Shown here piece by piece: positions 24,494-33,694 of a stretch of DNA of 64,000 bases (position 1 is the stretch's first letter; each line of letters opens with the position of its first letter). The position numbers and the translations under genes were made by a program. The DNA comes from Schlesneria sphaerica (GTDB lineage: Bacteria; Planctomycetota; Planctomycetia; Planctomycetales; Planctomycetaceae), in the NCBI RefSeq assembly GCF_044336245.1, contig NZ_CP172346.1, positions 4,030,001 through 4,094,000 of the forward strand. The letters run 5' to 3'. The notes beneath the pieces were generated by a model that saw only the letters and a program-made list of their open reading frames with translations, had not been told where the DNA came from and ran no database searches.

Positions 24494-25054
24494 ATGCGTT
24501 TATGGTGTTTTCTGGCGATCGGACTGTTCGTCGCTCGAACGGCCTCTGCGCAACTGGCCGTGCAGCAGCCGGTCGTCAGCGAGACGGGGGTCGGCACCGT
24601 CGTTTCCGTCCCTGACCGCGGCGAAGTTTTTCTGGGCGGGGTTTCTTCGGCCCAATCCGGCCGGATCCAGAACGGACCCCTGCCGACGGTCACCTCCCGT
24701 GGCTTCTCGCGACAGGCCACCTCAATGTCGGCAAGGGTCTTCATCCACGACCTGCAGGCCATGGATGAAGCGATTCTCAATTCCTCTTCACCCGTCGCAC
24801 CCGAGACAGCGATTTCACCAGGGACGCACGCGTCCAGCCTGGCGACCCGCCTGAAAGCCCGCCGAGACGCGGACCACGTTCCAACCTCGGCAACGACTGA
24901 TCGTTCTGTGGATCAGGCTGCGAAGGCGGCCCGGTTTGAGGACTTGGCAATCAAGGCCGAAAAAGCGGGTAAGGCAGGGGTCGCGAAGCTCCATTGGCAG
25001 ATGGCGGCGAAATACGGATCAAAACGGGCGGAAACACGATTGGCACAAAGATAA
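24494..25054 (+). CDS. Secreted protein of unknown function, coupled to nadC
   Basis: A 186-residue protein with a clear signal peptide, MRLWCFLAIGLFVARTASA, followed by a Gln/Val/Ser-rich part and a helical Ala/Lys/Glu-rich C-terminus (DQAAKAARFEDLAIKAEKAGKAGVAKLHWQMAAKYGSKRAETRLAQ) that resembles a short TPR-like or helical hairpin. GGGAGGG lies just before the start. Its stop TAA overlaps the nadC start as TAATG, so the two are likely made from one message with coupled translation. I do not recognise the family. A link to NAD synthesis is not evident. Confidence 0.7.
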   Translation: MRLWCFLAIGLFVARTASAQLAVQQPVVSETGVGTVVSVPDRGEVFLGGVSSAQSGRIQNGPLPTVTSRGFSRQATSMSARVFIHDLQAMDEAILNSSSPVAPETAISPGTHASSLATRLKARRDADHVPTSATTDRSVDQAAKAARFEDLAIKAEKAGKAGVAKLHWQMAAKYGSKRAETRLAQR

Positions 25055-25947
25055 TGCATGAAACGTTTGCCAGTGGCGAACAGGCGGTCGCACGACAGCT
25101 CATTGAGATGGCGCTTTCGGAAGACCTTTCCTCGCTCGGTGATTTGACCTGTCAGGCGCTCATCAGCGAAGACCAGACCGCGACAGTCCTCGTGGCGGCC
25201 CGGCAGCCGGGCGTGCTGGCGGGGGCGACCGTGGGTCGCATGGTTTTTGCCAAGCTGGATGCCTCGGTCCAGTGGGAGGAACTGTGGCCGGATGGGACGC
25301 GGCTCTCGGCGGGGACGATTGTGGCTCGCGTGACCGGTCCCCTGGCGACGCTGCTGATTGGTGAGCGAACAATGCTCAACTTTATGACGCACCTCAGCGG
25401 CATCGCCACGTTGACCCGGAAATTTGTCGATGCCGTCAAAGGGACGCAGGCTCAGATTCTGGATACCCGAAAAACGCTCCCGGGCTGGCGAGTTCTTGAG
25501 AAATACGCCGTTCGCTGTGGTGGTGGAACCAACCACCGGATGGGGCTGTATGACGGGGTGCTGATTAAGGACAACCACCTTGCAGCATGGACCGAGTCGT
25601 CGAGCATCGCCTCCGCGGTGCAGACAGCCCGCTCGAAGTCACCCGAAGGAGTCTCCATCGAAGTGGAAGTCGATTCGCTTGAGCAACTCAAGGATGCACT
25701 CAAGGGAAATCCAGACATCGTCCTGCTAGACAATATGTCGGTCGAGACCTTGCGCGAGGCCGTGGCGCTGCGTAATTCGCTGGCCCCGGCCGTCAAACTG
25801 GAGGCGTCCGGCGGGGTGACACTGGCGACAGTCGCCGAGATTGCGAGTACCGGTGTCGAACGAATCAGCGTGGGTGCGCTCACACACTCTGCCCCCGCTC
25901 TGGACCTGGCGTTTGACTGGCCGGCCAGTTTCCCGGCCCTGCGTTGA
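25054..25947 (+). CDS. nadC: Nicotinate-nucleotide diphosphorylase (carboxylating)
   Basis: A 297-residue enzyme of de novo NAD synthesis. It converts quinolinate and PRPP to nicotinate mononucleotide, CO2 and pyrophosphate. Family motifs are present: ALSEDLSSLGDLTCQAL (start), LIGERTMLNFMTHLSGIATLTRKFVDAV, QILDTRKTLPGWRVLEKYAVRCGGGTNHRMGLYDGVLIKDNHL (substrate and phosphate site with Arg, Lys and His residues), IEVEVDSLEQL, DIVLLDNMSVETLREAV and KLEASGGVTLATVAEIASTGVERISVGALTHSAPALDLAFDW. The length equals that of E. coli NadC. I chose the ATG that overlaps the upstream stop; a farther start would intrude on the previous gene. nadA and nadB are not in this window. Confidence 0.96.
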   Translation: MHETFASGEQAVARQLIEMALSEDLSSLGDLTCQALISEDQTATVLVAARQPGVLAGATVGRMVFAKLDASVQWEELWPDGTRLSAGTIVARVTGPLATLLIGERTMLNFMTHLSGIATLTRKFVDAVKGTQAQILDTRKTLPGWRVLEKYAVRCGGGTNHRMGLYDGVLIKDNHLAAWTESSSIASAVQTARSKSPEGVSIEVEVDSLEQLKDALKGNPDIVLLDNMSVETLREAVALRNSLAPAVKLEASGGVTLATVAEIASTGVERISVGALTHSAPALDLAFDWPASFPALR

Positions 25948-26253
25948 ACGGGGATCGGGGTTTCCTCACGCCTCATGGACGGACGCCACCCCTTCGGCGG
26001 GATGAGGCAACCCCCGCCGCTCGCCGCGAATTCCGGCCGAGCCTGCTCGCACACCAGTGGAGCAGGCCATACGGTGCCGGGCGACCCTTCAGGTAAAGCG
26101 ATGCCGTGACGTCACTTGTCTGGCCATTCCGCCGCCGCAGGTGGCCTGTGGGGGATGCACTGCCGCGACCCCGAGTTCGCGGGCCTTGCAGTCCGGCCCG
26201 CAGGGGGGAATCCGTTCGAGCGGCGGAGAGGCCGAGAAGTTGAACAGCCCGCG
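25948..26253. other. Convergent gap between nadC and the MBL-fold gene
   Basis: About 305 bases between two genes that end toward each other. It contains a 10-bp palindrome GTGACGTCAC (26106-26115). Short ORFs here are GC-rich shadows. No convincing terminator hairpin with a T-run was seen. Confidence 0.4.
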
Positions 26254-27045
26254 TCAGGCCTTTTCGGGATCAAAGCCCCGGATGATTTCTTCTTCCCACT
26301 CATCCAGCAGTGGCCAGTCGATTGCGCACGTACCGAAGTCGGCCATATGCAGATACTGCGTGAGTCGGTCGATGGTTTTCTGGATGTGTGCGTTATCCTT
26401 GCGGAAGATGGGGCCGTGACTGGGGAGCAGCCATTTCACGTCAGAGTCGCGAATTCGTTCCAGCGACTTGATGAAATCGGGGATGTCCGAGCCGTGGTGG
26501 GCATCGATATTACCGACGCCACCATCACGGTAGATATTGTCCCCCGACAGTAAGAGATCGCCCAGACGGAATGCGAGCTGGCTGGGAGTATGTCCGGGTG
26601 TGTTCCAGACCTCCAGCGTCAATCCACCCACGCTGAGGGTATCCCCTTCATTGATTGTCTGTTCGACCTTGATTTCGGGAAGATCGATCGAAATGCCTTG
26701 CGCGGCGATTTCGGCGTAGGTCACGATGCGGTCCTGCGACGCAAGCAACTGCTGACATTCGGGGTGTCCGACGATGATGGCTTGAGGAAGCAGTTCCTTT
26801 GCTCGCTTCAAACCCTGAATGTGATCGACGTCTGCGTGTGTCGCGACGAGGTACTTGCACTTTGCCAGGGCAAAATCCATCTGCCGAATCATATCAATGA
26901 TTTCATCGGTCGAATCTTCAAAACCGATGTCGACCAGCATCCATTCTTCGGAGTCATGCACGAGGTAGACACAGCAACCCAATCGTTGTCGGGCCTGATA
27001 GTTCATCTCGATGACATGCGGAAACACTTCACGACGGGCCAGCAT
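26254..27045 (-). CDS. MBL-fold metal-dependent hydrolase
   Basis: A 263-residue metallo-beta-lactamase-fold enzyme. The zinc-site motif THADVDHIQG stands for HxHxDH with one His-to-Thr change at the first position (T-H-A-D-V-D-H), so one ligand position may be altered or the site may use the second His. The downstream elements are WNTPGHTPSQLAFRLGDLLLSGDNIY (third and fourth ligands) and LLPSHGPIF (last His). The first strand reads CCVYLVHDSEEWMLVDIGFE. The start MLARREVF is preceded by GGAAAG. Substrates of this group vary (thioesters, lactones, phosphodiesters) and cannot be assigned here. It is a single gene that ends toward nadC. Confidence 0.85.
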   Translation of the reverse strand: MLARREVFPHVIEMNYQARQRLGCCVYLVHDSEEWMLVDIGFEDSTDEIIDMIRQMDFALAKCKYLVATHADVDHIQGLKRAKELLPQAIIVGHPECQQLLASQDRIVTYAEIAAQGISIDLPEIKVEQTINEGDTLSVGGLTLEVWNTPGHTPSQLAFRLGDLLLSGDNIYRDGGVGNIDAHHGSDIPDFIKSLERIRDSDVKWLLPSHGPIFRKDNAHIQKTIDRLTQYLHMADFGTCAIDWPLLDEWEEEIIRGFDPEKA

Positions 27046-27729
27046 GGCGGATCTTTCCAGGGAACGGCGGAGGGACGGATAGGGGCAGAGGCGTAAACAG
27101 CCGCTCAAAGACAGATTCTAGGTCTCGCCTGCATGTCGAACAACTCGCCCGTTACGGTCAGCGGGGGGCGAGCGGATCACGGGGCGGAATACTTATGTCG
27201 GTCGCGAACAACAATAAACAGAATGTAAGTTATGTCTTGCGGCCCATGAAATCCACGAAAAGCGTAATTTTTCCTGCCTTTTGGAACGCTGCCGTGTACA
27301 GAAGAACGCCGCCCGATCGAGCACGTTTCCAGAGTGGGACGCGGTGTTCCGGATACATCGATCGACGAATCGGCACATTCCTATCTGACCCTGCTGCACC
27401 TTGCCGTGGCCGCCGAATCGTGTTGACACACATCGGCAATTTCTGCCATACATCCGCTCTGCGCGAGAATGCGCGCGAACAGGGAAGTCAAAACGATCGT
27501 CCTCAAGGTGGTGTGTGATGAAACTCCGGTGCTCCCCGAATGGATGTGAGCAATAGCGATTGAGTGTTTCAAAGAATGAATCGCAGGCGGGCCGGTGGCT
27601 CTGTCTCCAAATTCGCTCGGGGAAGTGAGCGTCACAACCATGCCGACACTCCGGCGTCGTACCGCACCGAAAGCGGGCTGAAGAACAGGCTCCATTTCAA
27701 AAAGTCTGTGAAAGAGCAGGGAAGCAATC
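27046..27729. other. Divergent intergenic region, no gene seen
   Basis: About 680 bases between the MBL-fold gene (minus) and the mechanosensitive channel gene (plus). ORFs are short and not conserved in style. No known RNA or operator was recognised. Confidence 0.4.
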
Positions 27730-30700
27730 ATGGCTTGGCGAATCTCGATGATCGTGGGTATCTGCACCCTGCTGTGCGGATCCGCCGCGATGGCTCAGAC
27801 CGCCCCCAAGGCGGAAAAGGTGACGATCAGCAATATCCAGAAGCGGATCAAGGAGATCGAAGCCAATCTGAATCCCGCCGATGCAACTCAGCAGAAAACC
27901 CTCGAATATCTGAAAGAGGCTGCCGAGAGACTCGAGATCGCTCAAGAGAATAGTCAGAAGGCGAAAGATTACGAACAGAGCCTGCGACAGGTCGGCGAAC
28001 AGGCGCGCCTGACGGCCGAGCGACTGGCTGATCTCCCCAAGGGACCTGATCCCGAGATTGCCGACGTTGATGATCTGGCCGTGCTCGACAAGATGGTCGA
28101 ACAACGGACGAAACAACTTGACGATACCAGCGACGGATTGCGTGAGCGGGTCGCCCGACTCGAAGCCGAATCGAAGCTGCGTCGCGTCCGCCCGGAAGAA
28201 CTGGTCAACGAGATCGCCGCAGTCGAAGACCGGTTTCGAGAGATCGATGAAGAAATCAAATCACTCGACACGTCCAACGATCCGCGAGAACTGCTGCAGG
28301 CGCGCCTGATCTTTCTCCGCGCGCGTCATCAACGGGCAGAAACTGAACACCGGGCGCTGCTCGCGGAAGCGGCCTGGTACCAGTCGGCAGAAGCGGCGGA
28401 ACTGCTGCAGCTTCAGCGGGAACTCGGCATCCGGGAGCTTTCCGTCAAGCTGGCAGAACTGGAGATTCTCAAGAAAGAACAAGCCAAACGCAGGGGAAAT
28501 GAAGCCGACGAGCGGGTACGTCTCGCCGAACAGGCCCTGCAAAATGTCATTCCCGAACTGAAGACGCTTGCCGAAGAAAATCTGGGATTTGCCAGAGAGC
28601 GTCACGATATCACCGACAAGCTGGTCGATCTGGATCATCGTCAGAAGGCGAGTAATGCACTGCTGGGGGAACTGGAAAAAGAATTCGACCGCACGCAGAA
28701 GATGGTGAACGATGTCGGGCTGACCGATTCGATCGGCCTGCTGCTGCGTCAGCAACGAGCCCGTTTGCAGAATCCCCGTGGGATGAAGTCCAGTCTGCTT
28801 CATCGTAATGACGTGATCCGCGAAGCCCGCATGCGCCTGTTCCAGCTCGATGCTGAACATGCCGCCCTGATCGATCTCGACTCGGCGATTGCCAAGCGGG
28901 CTGCGGAACTTCTCGTCACTGGCAAGCGCAAGACGGCACTGGCGGGACTCAAGCAATTATTGAGCGATCGGCGTCAACTGGTGAATGGTCTCGATGCAGA
29001 CTACACACGTTATTTCCAGCAACTGGTCGACATGGATAATGTCGAACGTCGGTTACTGAATCTGACAACCAGATACGCCGACTACGTTGACGAACGGGTA
29101 TTGTGGATTCGGACCGGACAAACCTTTGGTTCCGAACATGTGAAGAAGGCCGCGACCTCCATGGGCTGGCTGACCGACCCGGCTGCGTGGCAGCCCGTGC
29201 TGGAAGCCGTCCGCATGAACATGGAACGGACGCCGCTCGTCTGGATTCTGGCAACCTTGTTGTTTCTGACGTGGTTCTGTACGCGGCCCGTGATGCAGAT
29301 CCTGCTGAAACGGAAAGGAGTGGTCGCGAAAGCCGCGGGTTGCCACGATCTCGCACCAACGCTGCAGTCACTCGCGCTGACCCTGGCCATCGCCTGCGGT
29401 TGGCCTTTGCTGCTGCTGTTTACTGGCTGGCAGTTGGATCACACCGCCTCGCAATACCCGTTCGTCCACGCGGTCGCTGCGGGATTGATCAGGGCCGCCG
29501 TGTTCGCACTTCCGCTGGAGATTCTGCGGATTGTCTGCATGCGCGGGGGACTGGGTCAGGAACATTTCAACTGGCCTGAACGATACGTCAATACCTGGCG
29601 TCGACATCTGACATGGTTCATCCCTCTCGGGGTAGTGCTGATTGCCCTCATCGGGATGACGGAATCGATGGCGAACGAGCAGCGACTGGATACATTTGGG
29701 CGATTTGTCTTTCTGACATTCGCCGCGGTTTCGACGATCTTCTGTCGACTGACGGTCCGGCGGATTCCCGCGTTTGCGATCACTGATGACTCGGTCGACG
29801 AACCTGCGACCGAAGAAGATCCGTGGTCTGAACGATTCTGGCAATTTGCCCCCTCGTTGATGCTGCTGGCGTCGTTCGTTCTGCTGGGACTGGGCTGGAC
29901 GGGATTTTTCTACACCGCGACCCAGTTAATGTGGCGGCTGCAGCGGACGATGTGGTTCCTTGTGGGACTGTTGCTGCTGCGGGCGACCCTGCGACGCTGG
30001 ATCGCACTCGAACAACGTCGGATGGCCGCGCTACAGGGAGTCGATCCGACGGAGATGTCGGAACCGGGGCGACCGCAGGGGGGAGCTTCCACGCATGGCT
30101 CGCTGTTTTCCCGCTGGAACTGGCCCGATTTTCGACTCAACCTGACACAGATCGTGACGCAGATGCGCAGTCTGCTGGATACCGGGTTGATCGCGCTGCT
30201 GGTGGTCGGGCTGTGGATTGTCTGGGCCGATGTGACACCCGCGCTGAACATCCTCGACCAGTACGTCCTGTGGAATACCAGTGTTGAAGTCATGGCACTG
30301 GAAAATGACTCTCAAGTCGGCTCGCCGGGGAAGACAGTCAAACAGATGCTGCCGGTCACCGCAGCCGATCTCTGCCTGGCGATGGTGGTTTTCTTTATTG
30401 CTCAACTCGCCGGTCGCAATGTTCCCGGTCTGGTGGAAGTGGTTCTGCACCAGCATCTCGCCGTCGACGCCGGAGCCCGTTTCGCCGTGACCTGTCTGGT
30501 ACGGTATACTATTTTTGTCGTGGGCGTCTGCATGGCATTTGCCCAGATCCGTATCGGTTGGAACAACGTCCAATGGCTTGTCGCGGCGGCGTCCGTCGGT
30601 CTTGGTTTTGGCCTGCAGGAGATTTTCGCCAATTTCGTATCGGGGATCATTCTGCTGTTTGAACGACCGATGCGGGTTGGTGATGTGATCACTGTCGGCG

Positions 30701-31197
30701 ACACGACCGGAAAGGTGTCACGAATTCAGATACGGGCGACCACCATTCTTGACGGAGACCGGAAGGAACTGATCGTTCCGAACAAAGAGTTCATCACCGG
30801 CAAAGTGTTGAATTGGACTCTCAGCGATCAGGTGAATCGCATCGCCATTCGAGTCATTGTCGGACCGCATAACGATCCGGCACGAATCACCCGGATTCTT
30901 CTGGACGTCGCGGATAAGCATCCCAGCCTGCTGAAAGACCCGGCTCCTTTTGCGACGCTGGATGAGATCAACGGGAATCTGACATTCGTGCTACGGGCCT
31001 TCCTCCCCCAACTCGATGGTCGATTGCTCATTATCAGTGAGCTGTACACAGCGATTCAGAGCCGCTTTGCGGAAGAGAACATCGAGATGGTCCAGACCCG
31101 CCACGAAGTCTTTGTGCGAACCGACGAGCGGGAATCGCACCCGTCACCGCCGCCACCGCACCAGCCCCTGTCTGGTGTTTCGCTGAAAGGCTGGTAA
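27730..31197 (+). CDS. MscS-family mechanosensitive channel, MscK-size
   Basis: An 1155-residue exported and membrane protein that should open on membrane tension to release ions. A signal peptide (MAWRISMIVGICTLLCGSAAMAQ) is followed by about 450 residues of periplasmic coiled coil (for example RIKEIEANLNPADATQQKTLEYLKEAAERLEIAQE). The middle has about nine transmembrane helices, with a charged loop near FNWPERYVNTWRRHLTW. The MscS core is at the end: GLGFGLQEIFANFVSGIILLFERPMRVGDVITVGDTTGKVSRIQIRATTILDGDRKELIVPNKEF, the pore helix and beta domain. The size and order equal E. coli MscK (KefA). AGGGAAG precedes the ATG. The long N-terminal coil may sense peptidoglycan or crowding; that is inference. 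Confidence 0.93.
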   Translation: MAWRISMIVGICTLLCGSAAMAQTAPKAEKVTISNIQKRIKEIEANLNPADATQQKTLEYLKEAAERLEIAQENSQKAKDYEQSLRQVGEQARLTAERLADLPKGPDPEIADVDDLAVLDKMVEQRTKQLDDTSDGLRERVARLEAESKLRRVRPEELVNEIAAVEDRFREIDEEIKSLDTSNDPRELLQARLIFLRARHQRAETEHRALLAEAAWYQSAEAAELLQLQRELGIRELSVKLAELEILKKEQAKRRGNEADERVRLAEQALQNVIPELKTLAEENLGFARERHDITDKLVDLDHRQKASNALLGELEKEFDRTQKMVNDVGLTDSIGLLLRQQRARLQNPRGMKSSLLHRNDVIREARMRLFQLDAEHAALIDLDSAIAKRAAELLVTGKRKTALAGLKQLLSDRRQLVNGLDADYTRYFQQLVDMDNVERRLLNLTTRYADYVDERVLWIRTGQTFGSEHVKKAATSMGWLTDPAAWQPVLEAVRMNMERTPLVWILATLLFLTWFCTRPVMQILLKRKGVVAKAAGCHDLAPTLQSLALTLAIACGWPLLLLFTGWQLDHTASQYPFVHAVAAGLIRAAVFALPLEILRIVCMRGGLGQEHFNWPERYVNTWRRHLTWFIPLGVVLIALIGMTESMANEQRLDTFGRFVFLTFAAVSTIFCRLTVRRIPAFAITDDSVDEPATEEDPWSERFWQFAPSLMLLASFVLLGLGWTGFFYTATQLMWRLQRTMWFLVGLLLLRATLRRWIALEQRRMAALQGVDPTEMSEPGRPQGGASTHGSLFSRWNWPDFRLNLTQIVTQMRSLLDTGLIALLVVGLWIVWADVTPALNILDQYVLWNTSVEVMALENDSQVGSPGKTVKQMLPVTAADLCLAMVVFFIAQLAGRNVPGLVEVVLHQHLAVDAGARFAVTCLVRYTIFVVGVCMAFAQIRIGWNNVQWLVAAASVGLGFGLQEIFANFVSGIILLFERPMRVGDVITVGDTTGKVSRIQIRATTILDGDRKELIVPNKEFITGKVLNWTLSDQVNRIAIRVIVGPHNDPARITRILLDVADKHPSLLKDPAPFATLDEINGNLTFVLRAFLPQLDGRLLIISELYTAIQSRFAEENIEMVQTRHEVFVRTDERESHPSPPPPHQPLSGVSLKGW

Positions 31198-31311
31198 CGA
31201 GCCGTGAACCGCATTGCGTGACTTCCGTCTGCGGACGTGCAACGTCACGGACTTGCGAACTGGAGAGCCTGCTGGGATGCGAGATCGAGGACGACCTTGT
31301 CAGAAACGGCA

Positions 31312-33213
31312 TTACTGCCGGTTGCTCTCTTCTTTCAAAATGCCAGCAAGGAGTTCGTCATCATCGGAAGAGGGCACGACCTCGGCGGGGCCGAGCACTT
31401 CCCGGATATGATCGGTCAGCATTCGGGTCAGCGACTCTTCCAGTTCTTTGAAGTTGTGGATGAGGTCGAGAGCGGAGACGGAGTGGGCGGGATCTTGCGC
31501 CAGGGGGAACGACGCAACTGCGGCCAGTCGTTCTTCGTAGGTCGGATGTGAGTCGAACCAACTGGGCTTTCGGTGACGTTCCTCATCCAGCAGTTTGCTT
31601 CGCAGTTCGACTGCGCCGGGTTGCGATCGATAGTCGCGATAGGAATCGAACACGTTCAGAAACGCATTATCTCTGCTAAGCAGTTGTTGCGTCTTTCGCA
31701 CCGCGAACAGTTCGAATAACGGACTCTCCTGATAGATCTTGGTCAGCCCCGCCACAAACGGTTGGCGTCCATAAGCGACCACCGCCCGGCGATCAGCCAG
31801 GAACTCACGCGACCGGGAATAGCCCGAGGACAACAGGGCGTAACCCCGCAGGTAGAGCCAGTAAAGGCCGTAAAAGGGATTGATGTAGTTCAAAATCCCC
31901 GCTGCCGCCTGCATGACGGCCAGCGAGTTTGCCAGCGAAGCAGTCACCTGAAAGATGAATCGCGCATAGAACGTGTCGCGGTGACTGAAGTGAGCGTATT
32001 CATGAGCCAGGATCGAGCGAAACTCGTTGACGGTCAGCCAGGGAAGCACGGAAATGCCCAGGTGCAATACTCGATCACGCCGTCCGAAAAGCCCAAACGG
32101 TCCCGCGCCGTTTTGGCTGACCGAGACCTGCGGACCCGGCACGAGATAGACCCGGTCCACAACTTCCGTGTCGAGTTGTCTGGCCACGGAATGGAGTTCG
32201 CCAAACAGTTTGGGTTGCTGTTCGGCGGTGATCTCAATGCCGTCGCGCTCGCCGCCTGAGCCGAAAAAGACGAGGCGTATCATGTGCCAGACCGCCCAGC
32301 ATCCGCGATATAAGACGCCGATGTGAAGCACCCGTAACATCAGCAGGATCGCGAACAAGAGCAGAGAAACGGCGATGATTCCGGCGATGACAAACGGGAC
32401 GGACAGATAAAAGATGATCAGGCTGACGCTTAACATGAACAGATAGAAACGCTCGATCCAGGTTTCGCGTGAACTCCGCAGCGTCGCAAAGGCGTCGGCC
32501 GTTTCGGGGGTTCTGGGAATACTGATCGCAAGCAGCCATCCGGTGCCAAACATCACCACGATCCAGAGGACGAGGCCTCCCAGCAGGACGGCCCCCAGGA
32601 TCGTGCCGAGGCGAAAATTTTCATCAACCGCCTGCTGCTCTTGCTTCTCCTTGGCGAGGCGGGAAATTCGATCGAGCTGACTCCGTCCGACGGCTCTCTC
32701 CAGGTCTGCCCCGAATGTCTTCGCGCGATGGAATGCTTGCTGTGCCCCCACGGGATCACCCGCATACGCAAGAGCCATCCCATACCCCACGTTGAGATCC
32801 GGGTCGTCCGGAAAGCGTTTGAGAATGGTTGCAAATTCAGCGACGAGCGGCTTTGAGGTGGATTCGGAGGGACGAGGTCTGATGGAACGCAATTGTGAAT
32901 ACATCAGGCCCTGGGCAATCTCGAGGTTATCCGGGTCCTTGCTCCAGGCCTGCCGGAACTTGATCGTTGCCAGCTCATAGTCCTTGTTCAGGAAAGCCTG
33001 AACTGCTTCCTCAAGCTCGATCGGCTGGGGTTTTGCCTGAGCGTACTGATCACTGGCGCGGGATTTCTTCTCGTTCCAAAGCCGCTTGAGTTCGTTCGCC
33101 TCCGGGGGGGGCGTGGGCGAGCTTCGGGTTGCCGCATGCTGACCGAAAGCCGGAACTGCAAGTGACAACGAAAGGCAGACCATCGCAATGATAAGTGCTA
33201 GTCGACGGGACAT
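31312..33213 (-). CDS. M48 family membrane metallopeptidase with TPR-like N-terminus
   Basis: A 633-residue membrane protease of the M48 (HtpX/Ste24) type. A signal peptide runs MSRRLALIIAMVCLSLSLAVPAFG. A TPR-like region follows (about 65-185, with NKDYELATIKFRQAWSKDPDNLEIAQGL and DPDLNVGYGMALAYAGDPVGAQQAFHRA), then two membrane segments (LGAVLLGGLVLWIVVMFGTGWLL and IIFYLSVPFVIAGIIAVSLLLFAILLML). The zinc site HEYAHFSHRD lies at about 402-411, HExxH with the catalytic Glu, and the third ligand is likely the Glu of REFLADRRAV. The C-terminus keeps SHPTYEERLAAV, common in M48 enzymes. It is a single gene, convergent with the channel gene. A role in membrane-protein quality control is likely from family. 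Confidence 0.9.
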   Translation of the reverse strand: MSRRLALIIAMVCLSLSLAVPAFGQHAATRSSPTPPPEANELKRLWNEKKSRASDQYAQAKPQPIELEEAVQAFLNKDYELATIKFRQAWSKDPDNLEIAQGLMYSQLRSIRPRPSESTSKPLVAEFATILKRFPDDPDLNVGYGMALAYAGDPVGAQQAFHRAKTFGADLERAVGRSQLDRISRLAKEKQEQQAVDENFRLGTILGAVLLGGLVLWIVVMFGTGWLLAISIPRTPETADAFATLRSSRETWIERFYLFMLSVSLIIFYLSVPFVIAGIIAVSLLLFAILLMLRVLHIGVLYRGCWAVWHMIRLVFFGSGGERDGIEITAEQQPKLFGELHSVARQLDTEVVDRVYLVPGPQVSVSQNGAGPFGLFGRRDRVLHLGISVLPWLTVNEFRSILAHEYAHFSHRDTFYARFIFQVTASLANSLAVMQAAAGILNYINPFYGLYWLYLRGYALLSSGYSRSREFLADRRAVVAYGRQPFVAGLTKIYQESPLFELFAVRKTQQLLSRDNAFLNVFDSYRDYRSQPGAVELRSKLLDEERHRKPSWFDSHPTYEERLAAVASFPLAQDPAHSVSALDLIHNFKELEESLTRMLTDHIREVLGPAEVVPSSDDDELLAGILKEESNRQ

Positions 33214-33694
33214 TCTTCAGTCTCATGACAGTTCGGCACTGCCTGGGATGTCACGGCGGGCGTGAGGATGCCCAACGATGATAGACATGTAGTGATGCAA
33301 AACGCAACAGAGTCTGGGGGTATGTACCATCTCTGCCCCGCAGGACGTCGGCTGCAGGCCCTACGGCCCGAAAATTCTGCGTGTTTCGATCGGTTTAAGG
33401 AAGGGAAGTCGCTTACGGACCACGGGACTCTACACGCAACACGAAGGGAAATTTCAGTTTATCGTGAATGCAATGTCTTAGTTGTTCAGTTTTTTTGAAC
33501 AAATGACAAGTCTGATCGGGCCAACGTTTCGGGGCTGTTGCCAGGAAACATGTCGTTGACGGAGTTTCACTCGGGGCAGGGGGGGGGGACTCCGGAGGGA
33601 CGAATTCGAGCGAGAATTCTGGAATCCATCTGTCACGACCGATGGGTTCCTCGCTACACTCATTCACAAGTCCTCATGTATCGGAAGGGTTTGC
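33214..33694. other. Divergent intergenic region, no gene seen
   Basis: About 480 bases between the M48 gene (minus) and the DUF1501 gene (plus). No operator, hairpin or known RNA was recognised. Confidence 0.4.
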
